Shown in pieces: positions 50,729 through 60,166 of a DNA stretch of 60,166 bases. The translations under genes and the position numbers were made by a program. The notes beneath the pieces are model-generated. The model saw only the letters and a program-made list of their open reading frames with translations. It searched no databases and had not been told where the DNA came from. Source of the stretch: Gammaproteobacteria bacterium. Its GTDB lineage: Bacteria > Pseudomonadota > Gammaproteobacteria > Enterobacterales > GCA-2746155. The stretch covers positions 1-60,166 of the forward strand of contig JAUUZN010000002.1 of assembly GCA_030589945.1 (NCBI GenBank), written 5' to 3'. Within the stretch, counting starts at the first letter, position 1. The number at the start of each line of letters is the position of its first letter.

Positions 50729-52915
50729 TTAACGAGCCTGAGCTTTAGCTAATTTTCGATAGTGATGTAGAATTGGTTCGGTATAGCCATTGGGTTGGAC
50801 GATACCTGAAAATATTAGAGCAGAAGCGGCCTGAAATGCAAGACTCTGCTCAGTATTGTTTGACATGGGAATATACCATTCATCTGAACTGTTTTGTTGA
50901 TCAACAATACGGGCCATACGTATGAGAATTTCTTTTATCTGATTTTCAGTACAGATTCCGTGGAATAACCAATTTGCAATGTGTTGACTGGATATTCTAA
51001 GTGTTGCTCTATCTTCCATGAGCCCAACATCATGAATATCAGGAACCTTTGAACAGCCAATCCCTTGTTCTACCCAACGAACAACATAGCCTAGAATTCC
51101 CTGGATATTATTTTCAAGTTCAGTGGTTATATCTTCAGCCGTCAGCTTTTTGTTTGTAGGCATTAGTGGAATTGTGAGAATATCTTCAAACAGGAACTTT
51201 GCACTGCTTGCTAGTTCTTTTTGTACTGCTTGCACATCAGTTTGATGATAATGTAGAGCATGCAATGTTGCTGCAGTAGGGGAAGGAACCCAGGCGGTAT
51301 TAGCCCCTGATTTAGGATGCTCAATTTTTTGTTTCATCATTTGCTTCATTTCATCTGGCATGGCCCACATGCCTTTCCCTATTTGGGCCCTTCCATGAAA
51401 GCCGCAGGACAGACCCACATCAACATTATAGTCTTCATAAGCAGATATCCAAGGCTGTTGCTTAATCCCTGCCTTCGGCAAGAAAGCCCCAGCATACATA
51501 CTGGTGTGGATTTCATCACCAGTTCGGTCAAGAAATCCAGTATTGATAAAAATAACGCGATGTTTTGCAGCTCTAATACACTCTTTCAGATTAACGGTAG
51601 TGCGACGCTCTTCATCCATAATGCCAAGTTTGATGGTATTGGTTTTTAGTTTAAGAAGCTGCTCAACTGCAGCAAATAGTTTGCAAGTGAATTCAACTTC
51701 TTCTGGTCCGTGCATTTTAGGTTTTACGATGTAGATGCTGCCTGCTTGAGAATTACCTGAATTAGTACGATTGAGATCAATTGAACCAATTAAGCTAGTC
51801 ACTACAGCATCAATAATACCTTCGGGCAAGTCTTCTACTCCAATATCGGTATTCTGTAATAGCTCAGAATTCATCAATTGACCCACATTACGAGCAAACA
51901 GTAGAGATGTTCCTGAGAGTTGAAATTGGTTACCCTCTAAGTCAGTATATTGTCTGTCGGATTCCATTTGGCGAACAATAGTTTTATCTTTCTTAGTAAA
52001 ACTAACACTCAAGTTACCTCGCATGAGTCCTAACCAATTTCGGTAGGCAATTAGTTTGTCTTCAGCATCTACTGCAGTTACGGAATCTTCGAAATCAATG
52101 ATGGTAGTCAGTGCTGATTCAATAATGATATCTTGCATAGCAGCGATATCTGTAGCACCAATTTTACCCGTGGGGTCGAACTGTAATTCTACATGTAATC
52201 CATTATTGACTAGCAAAATAGAGCTTGGTTGTGCCATTAATCCTTTATAACCAAGCAATTGAAGTTGATTTTTGAGTGTTACCTGTTCGCCATTTTGTAA
52301 TGTCATACACAGGCTTTTGTTGTCAATAAAATAATTTGAGACATCCGTATGAGAACCTGTGGTGCAAGGGAAGCATTGGTCAAGAAAGTTTTTTGCATAG
52401 GCAATAACTTTATCGGCTCGTTTGTGACTAAACCCCGTTGAGTTTTTTTGAACAGTTTCACCTTCATTAATATCACTGTCAATGACGTCGGTCCCGTACA
52501 ATGCATCATAAAGACTACCCCAACGAGCATTTGCTGCGTTAAGTGCGAAGCGGGCATTGTTAACGGGTACTACCAACTGTGGTCCAGCGATCAATGCAAC
52601 TTCAAAATCAACATCGGTTGTTTCTATTTGAAAATCTTCTTCTTGTTTTAGGATGTAACCAATGTCATAGAGATATTGGATGTAATCTTCCTGAATAAAA
52701 TTTTTACCTTGATGTGTTTGATGGTATTCATCTATCTGTTGTTGCAAATGCTTCCGACGCTGAAGTAAAGCATTATTGCGAGGTGTAAAATTTCGCAAAA
52801 TTTGTTTAAAACCAGCCCAAAATTCGCTCTCTCCAACTTGAGTAAATGGCAAAACCTCATCATTGATGAATCTTGAAAATGTTTTATTAATTATTATTTG
52901 TTGTGAATTTGTCAT
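50729..52915 (-). CDS. glcB: Malate synthase G
   Basis: A 728-residue G-type malate synthase that condenses glyoxylate with acetyl-CoA. Features include the N-terminal helical clasp, FEDSVTAVDAEDK, MHGPEEVEFTCKLF, LGIMDEERRTTVNLKECI with catalytic region residues, FINTGFLDRTGDEIHTSM and GKGMWAMPDEM. Length is normal for the family (about 720). It allows growth on two-carbon compounds such as glycolate or acetate. No isocitrate lyase or glycolate oxidase gene is adjacent. The 281-base gap upstream contains the FNR box for the TonB receptor, which is divergent. Confidence 0.96.
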   Translation of the reverse strand: MTNSQQIIINKTFSRFINDEVLPFTQVGESEFWAGFKQILRNFTPRNNALLQRRKHLQQQIDEYHQTHQGKNFIQEDYIQYLYDIGYILKQEEDFQIETTDVDFEVALIAGPQLVVPVNNARFALNAANARWGSLYDALYGTDVIDSDINEGETVQKNSTGFSHKRADKVIAYAKNFLDQCFPCTTGSHTDVSNYFIDNKSLCMTLQNGEQVTLKNQLQLLGYKGLMAQPSSILLVNNGLHVELQFDPTGKIGATDIAAMQDIIIESALTTIIDFEDSVTAVDAEDKLIAYRNWLGLMRGNLSVSFTKKDKTIVRQMESDRQYTDLEGNQFQLSGTSLLFARNVGQLMNSELLQNTDIGVEDLPEGIIDAVVTSLIGSIDLNRTNSGNSQAGSIYIVKPKMHGPEEVEFTCKLFAAVEQLLKLKTNTIKLGIMDEERRTTVNLKECIRAAKHRVIFINTGFLDRTGDEIHTSMYAGAFLPKAGIKQQPWISAYEDYNVDVGLSCGFHGRAQIGKGMWAMPDEMKQMMKQKIEHPKSGANTAWVPSPTAATLHALHYHQTDVQAVQKELASSAKFLFEDILTIPLMPTNKKLTAEDITTELENNIQGILGYVVRWVEQGIGCSKVPDIHDVGLMEDRATLRISSQHIANWLFHGICTENQIKEILIRMARIVDQQNSSDEWYIPMSNNTEQSLAFQAASALIFSGIVQPNGYTEPILHHYRKLAKAQAR

Positions 52916-53109
52916 ACTTATTACATTATTCCATCAATTAAGTGTTTAGACTGATCGTTACCAGTGTATTTTTTGAGAAATATGAAGCATAACAAAAGCC
53001 TGAATAGAAAATCATATTTACAAAAAAACTAAAATTAAGGAACTCACAAAATCATCAGTCGTTGATTCTTAAAAGGTATCCTAATTGTGCATGTATTTAT
53101 ATCGTTTAT

Positions 53110-53151
53110 TTGATCTAAATCAACTCTAGAAATTATTGAAAGAATTACTAT
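53110..53151 (+). promoter_or_regulatory. FNR-type box and promoter of the heme-type TonB receptor
   Basis: TTGATCTAAATCAA at 53110-53123 is a perfect FNR consensus match. A weak -10-like TACTAT lies at 53146-53151, giving a predicted start near 53158 and the box at -41.5. The receptor start codon is about 40 bases further on. Confidence 0.8.
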
Positions 53152-53196
53152 GCCGACAGTTGTAAGAACACAGCAATTATTGAGAGGGAATAATTA

Positions 53197-55389
53197 ATGT
53201 ATAAATTTTTTACGTTAGCAGCCTTAGGCCTGCTGATAAGCTTTATGCCGAGTTCTGTTTTACTCGCCGAAGACGATTCCGGTCGTGATACAGACGAAAA
53301 TACAGTGGTGGTGATCGCCAACAAACAGTCACGAACCGTTTTTGAAGTGGTTGGGGCGGTATCAATTATCGATGCTGAGTCAATCGCCATAACCAATAGT
53401 GAAAATTTAGCTGATGCTCTTCGCTATGAAAGCAATATTGACATGGAGAATGCAGGCGCTCGATTTGGTTCTTCAGGTATTAATATAAGGGGTATTGGCC
53501 AAAATAGAGTCGCTGTTGAAGTCGATGGTGTGTCCAATGCCAAGCAGTTTTCGATTGGTTCCTACTCCAATGCGACTTCAATATTTCCTGAAACAGATTT
53601 AATTAAACGTATAGAAATACTTAATGGACCGGCTTCAACTCTTTATGGAAGTGATGCCATTGGTGGCATTGTCTCGATTCAAACTTGGGATCCAGTTGAG
53701 TTAATTCAAAAATCATCCGCTGAGAGATATTCAAAATTACGCATTGCTTATGATGGCAAGAATCAAGGACAGGCATTATCGGCCATTACTGCATGGCAAT
53801 CTGAACAATTTGATTCAATGGTGTCGGTAACGACTCGCCAAGGTAAAGAGTTGCTAAATCATGATTCAATCACTACTCCTGCTGATTCTGTTGATTGGTC
53901 TGAAAATAATATTTTCACTAAATTTGTATGGAATACCAATGAATCAGATGTTTTAAGGATCAGTTTAAACGCATCAAATCGAAAACAGGACACAGAAATT
54001 AATTCATTTCTTGGTCAAGAGCGATTTTCAAGAACAACAGAGTTAATTGGTAATGATGCACAGGATAATTATAAAGTTATTGCGAATTATGATTTTTCCT
54101 TAGATAACAATTGGTTTGATGACGGCTTATTCAAAGCCTATTACGGTGCGACTAGTTTTGAACAGACTACCAATGAACTGCGTTCTTCACGCAGAGGTAC
54201 ACCACTTGCCCAATATCGATATTTTGAATATCAACAGAGTGAGGTGGGTATTGAGCTTAATTTAAATAAAACGCTCAATTCAGATAATGCTACTCACAGT
54301 ATGATTTTTGGCATTGACATAAATTATGCGTCAATTGAAGAACTAAGAGATGGCTCTGAGACAAACCTAACAACCGGCATTACTAATACGAGCATCCTCA
54401 GTGAGGAATTTCCAAGACGAGATTTTCCCAATTCAGACGTTGATACTGTGGGTTTATTTGTTCTGGATGAGATAAAGATAGACGGCACGCCTTGGACATT
54501 AATACCTGCGATAAGAGTTGATCATTATCAGCTCAGTCCATCTCGGGATAGTCTTTTCGATGCCAATGGTACTGATACTGAAATTGTGTCAATTAGTGAG
54601 ACTGACTTTTCTCCAAAGTTGGGTGCTATGTATGAATGGTCGGACAATACCAATGTCTACTTTCAATACGTTCACGGATTTAGAGCACCACCCTTCGATG
54701 ACGTAAATATTGGTCTTAATATTCCGTTGTTTAACATTAAAGCAATCGCTAATCCAGATTTGAGGTCAGAATCTTCAGATGGCTATGAAATAGGCCTTAG
54801 AACAAAATCAGAGGATCAGTACTTTGAAGCCACAGTATTTTTAACAAATTACCAAGACTTTATTGAGTCAAAAGCAATCATCGGAATCGAGCCAGAAACA
54901 GGAGCATTACTATTTCAGTCGCGTAATATTGAAGAAGCAAAAATTTCTGGTGTTGAACTATCGCACCGTTGGCAAATAGGCCCCCAACTTAAAAGTTATT
55001 CAACCTTATCGACAACTCGTGGTGACAATGAAATTACAAATCAGCCATTGAACTCAATATCACCTGCTAAATTTGTCCATAACCTTGAATGGACCGGCGA
55101 TGATGGTCATTGGTCTGTTAATCTTTATTCTAGTTTTGTCAAAAAAGTTTCGAGAGTTGATGAGACAAATAATGACTACTTCAAACCATCTGGCTATGCA
55201 GTTTTTGATCTATTTTATAATTATAATTTTAGTGATAAGCACCATATCCAGGTGGGTTTATTCAATTTAACCAATAAAAAATATTGGAACTGGCAACAGG
55301 TCAAAAATTTCTCAACCAATGAAACAATCATTGACTCTTTGTCACAGCCATCAAGGACACTATCGGTTTCCTATCATTTATATTTGTAA
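53197..55389 (+). CDS. TonB-dependent receptor, heme/hemoglobin type, FNR-controlled
   Basis: A 730-residue outer-membrane receptor: signal peptide ending VLLAEDD, TonB-box-like ENTVVVIANKQ, plug domain with INIRGIGQNRVAVEVDGV and RIEILNGPASTLYGSDAIGG, then the barrel with a C-terminal aromatic strand LSVSYHLYL. The barrel carries FRAP-box-like HGFRAPPFDD and NPNL-like NPDLRSESSDGYE, hallmarks of heme/hemoglobin receptors, although no His lies between them. FNR control and position just before nirS suggest supply of heme or iron during denitrification, for example for heme d1 and c-type cytochromes; copper or another ligand remains possible. Confidence 0.85.
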   Translation: MYKFFTLAALGLLISFMPSSVLLAEDDSGRDTDENTVVVIANKQSRTVFEVVGAVSIIDAESIAITNSENLADALRYESNIDMENAGARFGSSGINIRGIGQNRVAVEVDGVSNAKQFSIGSYSNATSIFPETDLIKRIEILNGPASTLYGSDAIGGIVSIQTWDPVELIQKSSAERYSKLRIAYDGKNQGQALSAITAWQSEQFDSMVSVTTRQGKELLNHDSITTPADSVDWSENNIFTKFVWNTNESDVLRISLNASNRKQDTEINSFLGQERFSRTTELIGNDAQDNYKVIANYDFSLDNNWFDDGLFKAYYGATSFEQTTNELRSSRRGTPLAQYRYFEYQQSEVGIELNLNKTLNSDNATHSMIFGIDINYASIEELRDGSETNLTTGITNTSILSEEFPRRDFPNSDVDTVGLFVLDEIKIDGTPWTLIPAIRVDHYQLSPSRDSLFDANGTDTEIVSISETDFSPKLGAMYEWSDNTNVYFQYVHGFRAPPFDDVNIGLNIPLFNIKAIANPDLRSESSDGYEIGLRTKSEDQYFEATVFLTNYQDFIESKAIIGIEPETGALLFQSRNIEEAKISGVELSHRWQIGPQLKSYSTLSTTRGDNEITNQPLNSISPAKFVHNLEWTGDDGHWSVNLYSSFVKKVSRVDETNNDYFKPSGYAVFDLFYNYNFSDKHHIQVGLFNLTNKKYWNWQQVKNFSTNETIIDSLSQPSRTLSVSYHLYL

Positions 55390-55403
55390 TATCGAATGTT
55401 GGT

Positions 55404-55445
55404 TTGATATAGGTCAATATATTGCTTTAAAAGTAGGTCTAAAAT
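55404..55445 (+). promoter_or_regulatory. FNR/DNR-type box and promoter of nirS
   Basis: TTGATATAGGTCAA at 55404-55417 matches the FNR/DNR palindrome with one deviation. TAAAAT at 55440-55445 fits a -10 element, so the start would be near 55452 with the box at -41.5 and a leader of about 120 bases. The box begins 14 bases after the TonB receptor stop. Confidence 0.8.
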
Positions 55446-55544
55446 CTTGATTAAGATAAATATATTATGTCGGGTGTGAATTATTTTGTCCTGACCCAAT
55501 GAATTAATTTAACAGTAATTAGAAAAATAAAATCATAAAAATAG

Positions 55545-57704
<2,160 letters not shown>

Positions 57705-57708
57705 ACCG

Positions 57709-57731
57709 AATAACCGGGCTGTGGGTTTATT
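57709..57731. terminator. Imperfect hairpin between nirS and convergent ppnN
   Basis: AATAACC and GGGTTTATT flank a short loop in the 35-base gap between the two stop codons. The pairing is imperfect and the T runs are short, so this is a weak bidirectional terminator candidate. Confidence 0.35.
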
Positions 57732-57739
57732 GTTCTTAT

Positions 57740-59116
57740 CTAACCCTCTCCAATGAACTCATAGCACGGTTTGTATTCTTTAGAAGCAAGTTTCATGCGG
57801 CGCTGCTTTATGAAAGCCTGAAGTAAGTTATCAACTTCAGCACATAAAGTAGCATCGCCTTTTAGCTTGTAAGGTCCATACTTTTCAATGGCTTCAATGC
57901 CATTTTCTTTTACATTTCCCGTCACAATCCCTGAAAAAGCTTTTCTTAAATTTGCAGCCAAAGAATGTTTACTCTGATTTCGAGTAAGGTCTAGGGCCGC
58001 CATTTTTTGATGATCGGGTTCAAAGGGTTGTTGAAATAAATCATCAATGGTCAGCCGCCAATTAAAGTGAAAGGCATCATCCATATCTTTTCTAAATTGC
58101 GTCACATTTGCCATACACTGTAAAAGTTCTTTTGCAACCTGATCGGGATCGTCAATGATTATTTTGTACTTTGAACATGCCTCATCGCCCAATGTATTTC
58201 TGATAAACCGGTCAATTTTGTCAAAGTAAGCCACGGAATCTTTATTACCAGTGAAAATGAGCGGCAAGGGCAGGTTGTTGTTTTTTTCGTCCAGTAACAC
58301 ACCTAGAATATAAAGAATTTCTTCCATGGTGCCTACACCACCTGGGAATACGATAATTCCATGTCCTAATCGTACAAATGCTTCTAGACGTTTTTCAATG
58401 TCGGGCATGATCACCAATTCATTCACTATTGGATTCGGTGATTCTGCCGCAATGATCCCAGGCTCAGTGATGCCAATAAAACGACCATCATGGATGCGTT
58501 GCTTAGATTGGCCAATGAGTGCACCCTTCATGGGTCCTTTCATCGCTCCCGGTCCACATCCTGTGATGATGTTAATTGCTCGTAGTCCTAATCGGTAACC
58601 TACATCCTTGGTGTATTCGTATTCTTCATCGGATATTGCATGACCTCCCCAACAGACGACCTGATTGGGTTCAATACCGGGTTTAATAGCCTGTGCATTG
58701 CGTAGCATGATGAAGATTGCATTGGTGATTAAATCATTGGAACTAAAATCAAAATCTGGATTGTTGGCCAATGCCTGATCGAGGAATACGATATCGCGTA
58801 ATACTGAAAAGAGATGTTCTCTTATGCCTTTGATCATCACGCCGTCAACGAACGCCTGATTGGGTGCGTTGATAATTTCGAGTTCTATGCCTCTATTTTT
58901 CTGTAAGACATTAATATCGAAATTTTCATACTGAGATTGGACGTGTCGGATATCATCGGTGATTTCAAGGCTATTGAGTACTGCCAATGCACATTTCTTG
59001 AATAACTCTTTAATACCTCCTTCTGAGCTATCTCTTATTCTTGAGACCTCATTGAGGGACAGGATGTTACTCGTTGGGTTGGGTCTGATGACTGTGTTTT
59101 GGAATTTATTACTCAC
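57740..59116 (-). CDS. ppnN: Nucleotide 5'-monophosphate nucleosidase PpnN (LOG family)
   Basis: 458 residues. The Rossmann-like LOG domain in the middle has VCWGGHAISDEEYEYTKDVGYRLG, GCGPGAMKGPMKGA and the family signature FPGGVGTMEEILYILG. The flanking N- and C-terminal domains and total length match E. coli PpnN (YgdH). It releases the base from purine and pyrimidine nucleoside monophosphates and is controlled by (p)ppGpp in E. coli. It converges on nirS and starts at ATG 59116. Confidence 0.93.
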   Translation of the reverse strand: MSNKFQNTVIRPNPTSNILSLNEVSRIRDSSEGGIKELFKKCALAVLNSLEITDDIRHVQSQYENFDINVLQKNRGIELEIINAPNQAFVDGVMIKGIREHLFSVLRDIVFLDQALANNPDFDFSSNDLITNAIFIMLRNAQAIKPGIEPNQVVCWGGHAISDEEYEYTKDVGYRLGLRAINIITGCGPGAMKGPMKGALIGQSKQRIHDGRFIGITEPGIIAAESPNPIVNELVIMPDIEKRLEAFVRLGHGIIVFPGGVGTMEEILYILGVLLDEKNNNLPLPLIFTGNKDSVAYFDKIDRFIRNTLGDEACSKYKIIIDDPDQVAKELLQCMANVTQFRKDMDDAFHFNWRLTIDDLFQQPFEPDHQKMAALDLTRNQSKHSLAANLRKAFSGIVTGNVKENGIEAIEKYGPYKLKGDATLCAEVDNLLQAFIKQRRMKLASKEYKPCYEFIGEG

Positions 59117-59242
59117 GACTGCTCCGGTTTATTTTGATTTGTGCTTCCTAATGTTCTAACTATAGATGTAAACGTTGATTATTCATACTGATTGAGTTGT
59201 AACAATGTTTTATAGCTGGTTATTTCTTTGTATCAGGCCTCG

Positions 59243-59342
59243 GTGCCATTGGTCTATAATTGCTGGACGCCGTTAACCCGTCCATGGGGGCTTCGCTGCA
59301 GCATCCCTGCTGCAGAGACCTGCAATTATAGACCAATGGCAC
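59243..59342. repeat. Structured 100-base inverted-repeat element between ppnN and queA
   Basis: Perfect 21-bp arms GTGCCATTGGTCTATAATTGC and its complement enclose two smaller hairpins: TGGACG/CGTCCA and CTGCAGCA/TGCTGCAG. The design looks like a dispersed intergenic repeat or small MITE/BIME; similar GGACGCC...CCATGGGGGC sequences are, from memory, common between genes in marine gammaproteobacteria. Downstream lies GGCTG followed by T8. The remaining sequence of the 398-base gap (59117-59514) shows only promoter-like AT-rich stretches. Confidence 0.7.
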
Positions 59343-59514
59343 AGAGCCCTTTAATTGGCTGTTTTTTTTAGTTTCACCAGTAAAAAAACATGTCGTTTTT
59401 GGCGGGTTTTATTGACTGTTTCTCTACTCATCGGTATAGTCCGCTAGCTCAGTGAATACAGTGTGTTAGAACGATTTCTTATGCACATTTGCAAACCTAA
59501 AACAAAGAATTGTC

Positions 59515-60166
59515 ATGCGACTTAAAGACTTCAATTTTCAATTGCCGGAAGAATTGATTGCCCAGTATCCTCTTGAGGAACGTACTGCGAGTCGATTGCT
59601 TTGTTTGGACGGTGAAAATGGCGGTATAGAGCATCGGTATTTTGCTGATCTGTTGCAGATTGTTGAGGCGGGTGATTTGCTTGTATTTAATAATACTAAA
59701 GTAATTCCTGCTCGTTTGAGTGCGACTAAAAGTACCGGTGGTAAGGTTGAGATTCTTATTGAGCGTCTCACTTCTAATTTTGAAGCGCTTGCTTATATCA
59801 AGGCGAGTAAATCTCCTAAAGCGGGTTCTTTGCTTTTATTGGAAGATGGTACTGAGGTTGAGGTTGTTGGTCGGGACGATAATCTTTATCGACTAAAAAC
59901 TGTTGATGGGTCAGATTTTATGATTTATTTGGACGCTATGGGTCACATGCCATTGCCTCCATACATTAAGCGCGCTGATGAAATTTCTGACCGTGAACGT
60001 TATCAAACGGTATATGGCGAACATGATGGTGCTGTTGCGGCTCCTACTGCTGGGCTTCATTTTAGTGAAGAGTTGATATCAAAGCTTAAAGCTAAAGGTG
60101 TTGAAACTGGTTTTGTGACGCTGCATGTCGGTGCAGGGACTTTTCAGCCGGTTCGTGTGGATGATA
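59515..60166 (+). CDS. queA: tRNA preQ1(34) S-adenosylmethionine ribosyltransferase-isomerase, 5' part
   Basis: The first 217 codons of QueA, cut by the window end. It begins [20 protein letters not shown] at ATG 59515. Family landmarks are [35 protein letters not shown], a [22 protein letters not shown] block and [12 protein letters not shown]. QueA adds the epoxy-cyclopentane ring in queuosine synthesis in tRNA. The ORF track misses it because it has no stop. It is usually followed by tgt. Confidence 0.95.
   Translation, partial: MRLKDFNFQLPEELIAQYPLEERTASRLLCLDGENGGIEHRYFADLLQIVEAGDLLVFNNTKVIPARLSATKSTGGKVEILIERLTSNFEALAYIKASKSPKAGSLLLLEDGTEVEVVGRDDNLYRLKTVDGSDFMIYLDAMGHMPLPPYIKRADEISDRERYQTVYGEHDGAVAAPTAGLHFSEELISKLKAKGVETGFVTLHVGAGTFQPVRVDD

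Noticed and set aside
55447-55460. Second FNR-like site TTGATTAAGATAAA upstream of nirS
   Set aside because: The right half (ATAAA) departs from ATCAA and the position overlaps the predicted transcription start; the upstream box explains the promoter better.
59441-59490. tRNA-like stretch CCGCTAGCTCAGTGAATACAGTG before queA
   Set aside because: A D-arm-like GCTCAG is present but acceptor, anticodon and T arms do not pair.

Overview
The window is a stretch of gammaproteobacterial chromosome, probably from a free-living marine or brackish facultative denitrifier. MetJ with its met-box operator, the cmoA-cmoB pair, ppnN, sirB2-like and queA genes support Gammaproteobacteria. TonB-dependent receptors, exported peptidases and GlcB point to heterotrophy. 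The DNA is AT-rich by eye (about 40% GC). I see no prophage, complete insertion sequence or CRISPR array. Genus cannot be named from this sequence.

Layout. 0-0.5 kb: two truncated 5' gene ends (pdxA and a cytochrome c peroxidase-like lipoprotein) joined head to head. 0.7-2.5 kb: small membrane protein, ECF sigma factor and putative anti-sigma, then a GFA-family protein. 2.6-6.4 kb: a TonB receptor and an orphan receiver-AraC response regulator. 6.5-15.2 kb: a complete cbb3 oxidase locus, ccoNOQP-ccoGHIS plus a TauE/DsbD_2-like gene, behind a perfect FNR box. 15.2-28.5 kb: housekeeping and accessory genes, including a pabB-nudL fusion, a pyk-metJ overlap with five tandem met boxes, MFS, radical SAM, MscS-like, mobA, moaB, an acyltransferase and a Bax-like glucosaminidase. 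28.5-39.6 kb: a large minus-strand cluster for a non-canonical heme-copper oxidase-superfamily enzyme. 39.7-53 kb: tRNA-Arg, iadA-msrA, an M1/M28/PDZ peptidase broken at an A7 tract, a beta-propeller protein, a ChaN-like lipoprotein, cmoAB, an RsmN/CsrA-like regulator and malate synthase G. 53.1-57.7 kb: an FNR-box-controlled heme-type TonB receptor followed by nirS with an extra cytochrome c domain. 57.7 kb to end: ppnN, a structured inverted repeat and the start of queA.

How it fits together. Four FNR/ANR/DNR-type palindromes (TTGAT/C-N4-A/GTCAA) lie upstream of ccoN, the heme-copper cluster, the TonB receptor and nirS. Each has a -10-like hexamer about 30 bp downstream of the box centre, as expected for class II activated promoters. 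The window therefore holds a low-oxygen respiratory regulon: microaerobic O2 reduction (cbb3), nitrite to NO (NirS), and very probably NO to N2O by the unusual heme-copper enzyme. That enzyme keeps all six metal-ligand histidines and a complete CuA site, but has Gln where oxygen reductases carry the cross-linked Tyr. This places it near the eNOR/sNOR (NorSY-like) group rather than the aa3 oxidases. The cluster also encodes heme O synthase, two different heme A synthases, a Sco protein, a TlpA-like thioredoxin, a cytochrome b/ferredoxin/MvhD fusion and a second subunit-I-like protein that has lost two CuB histidines. This cluster is the best candidate in the window for a little-described system.
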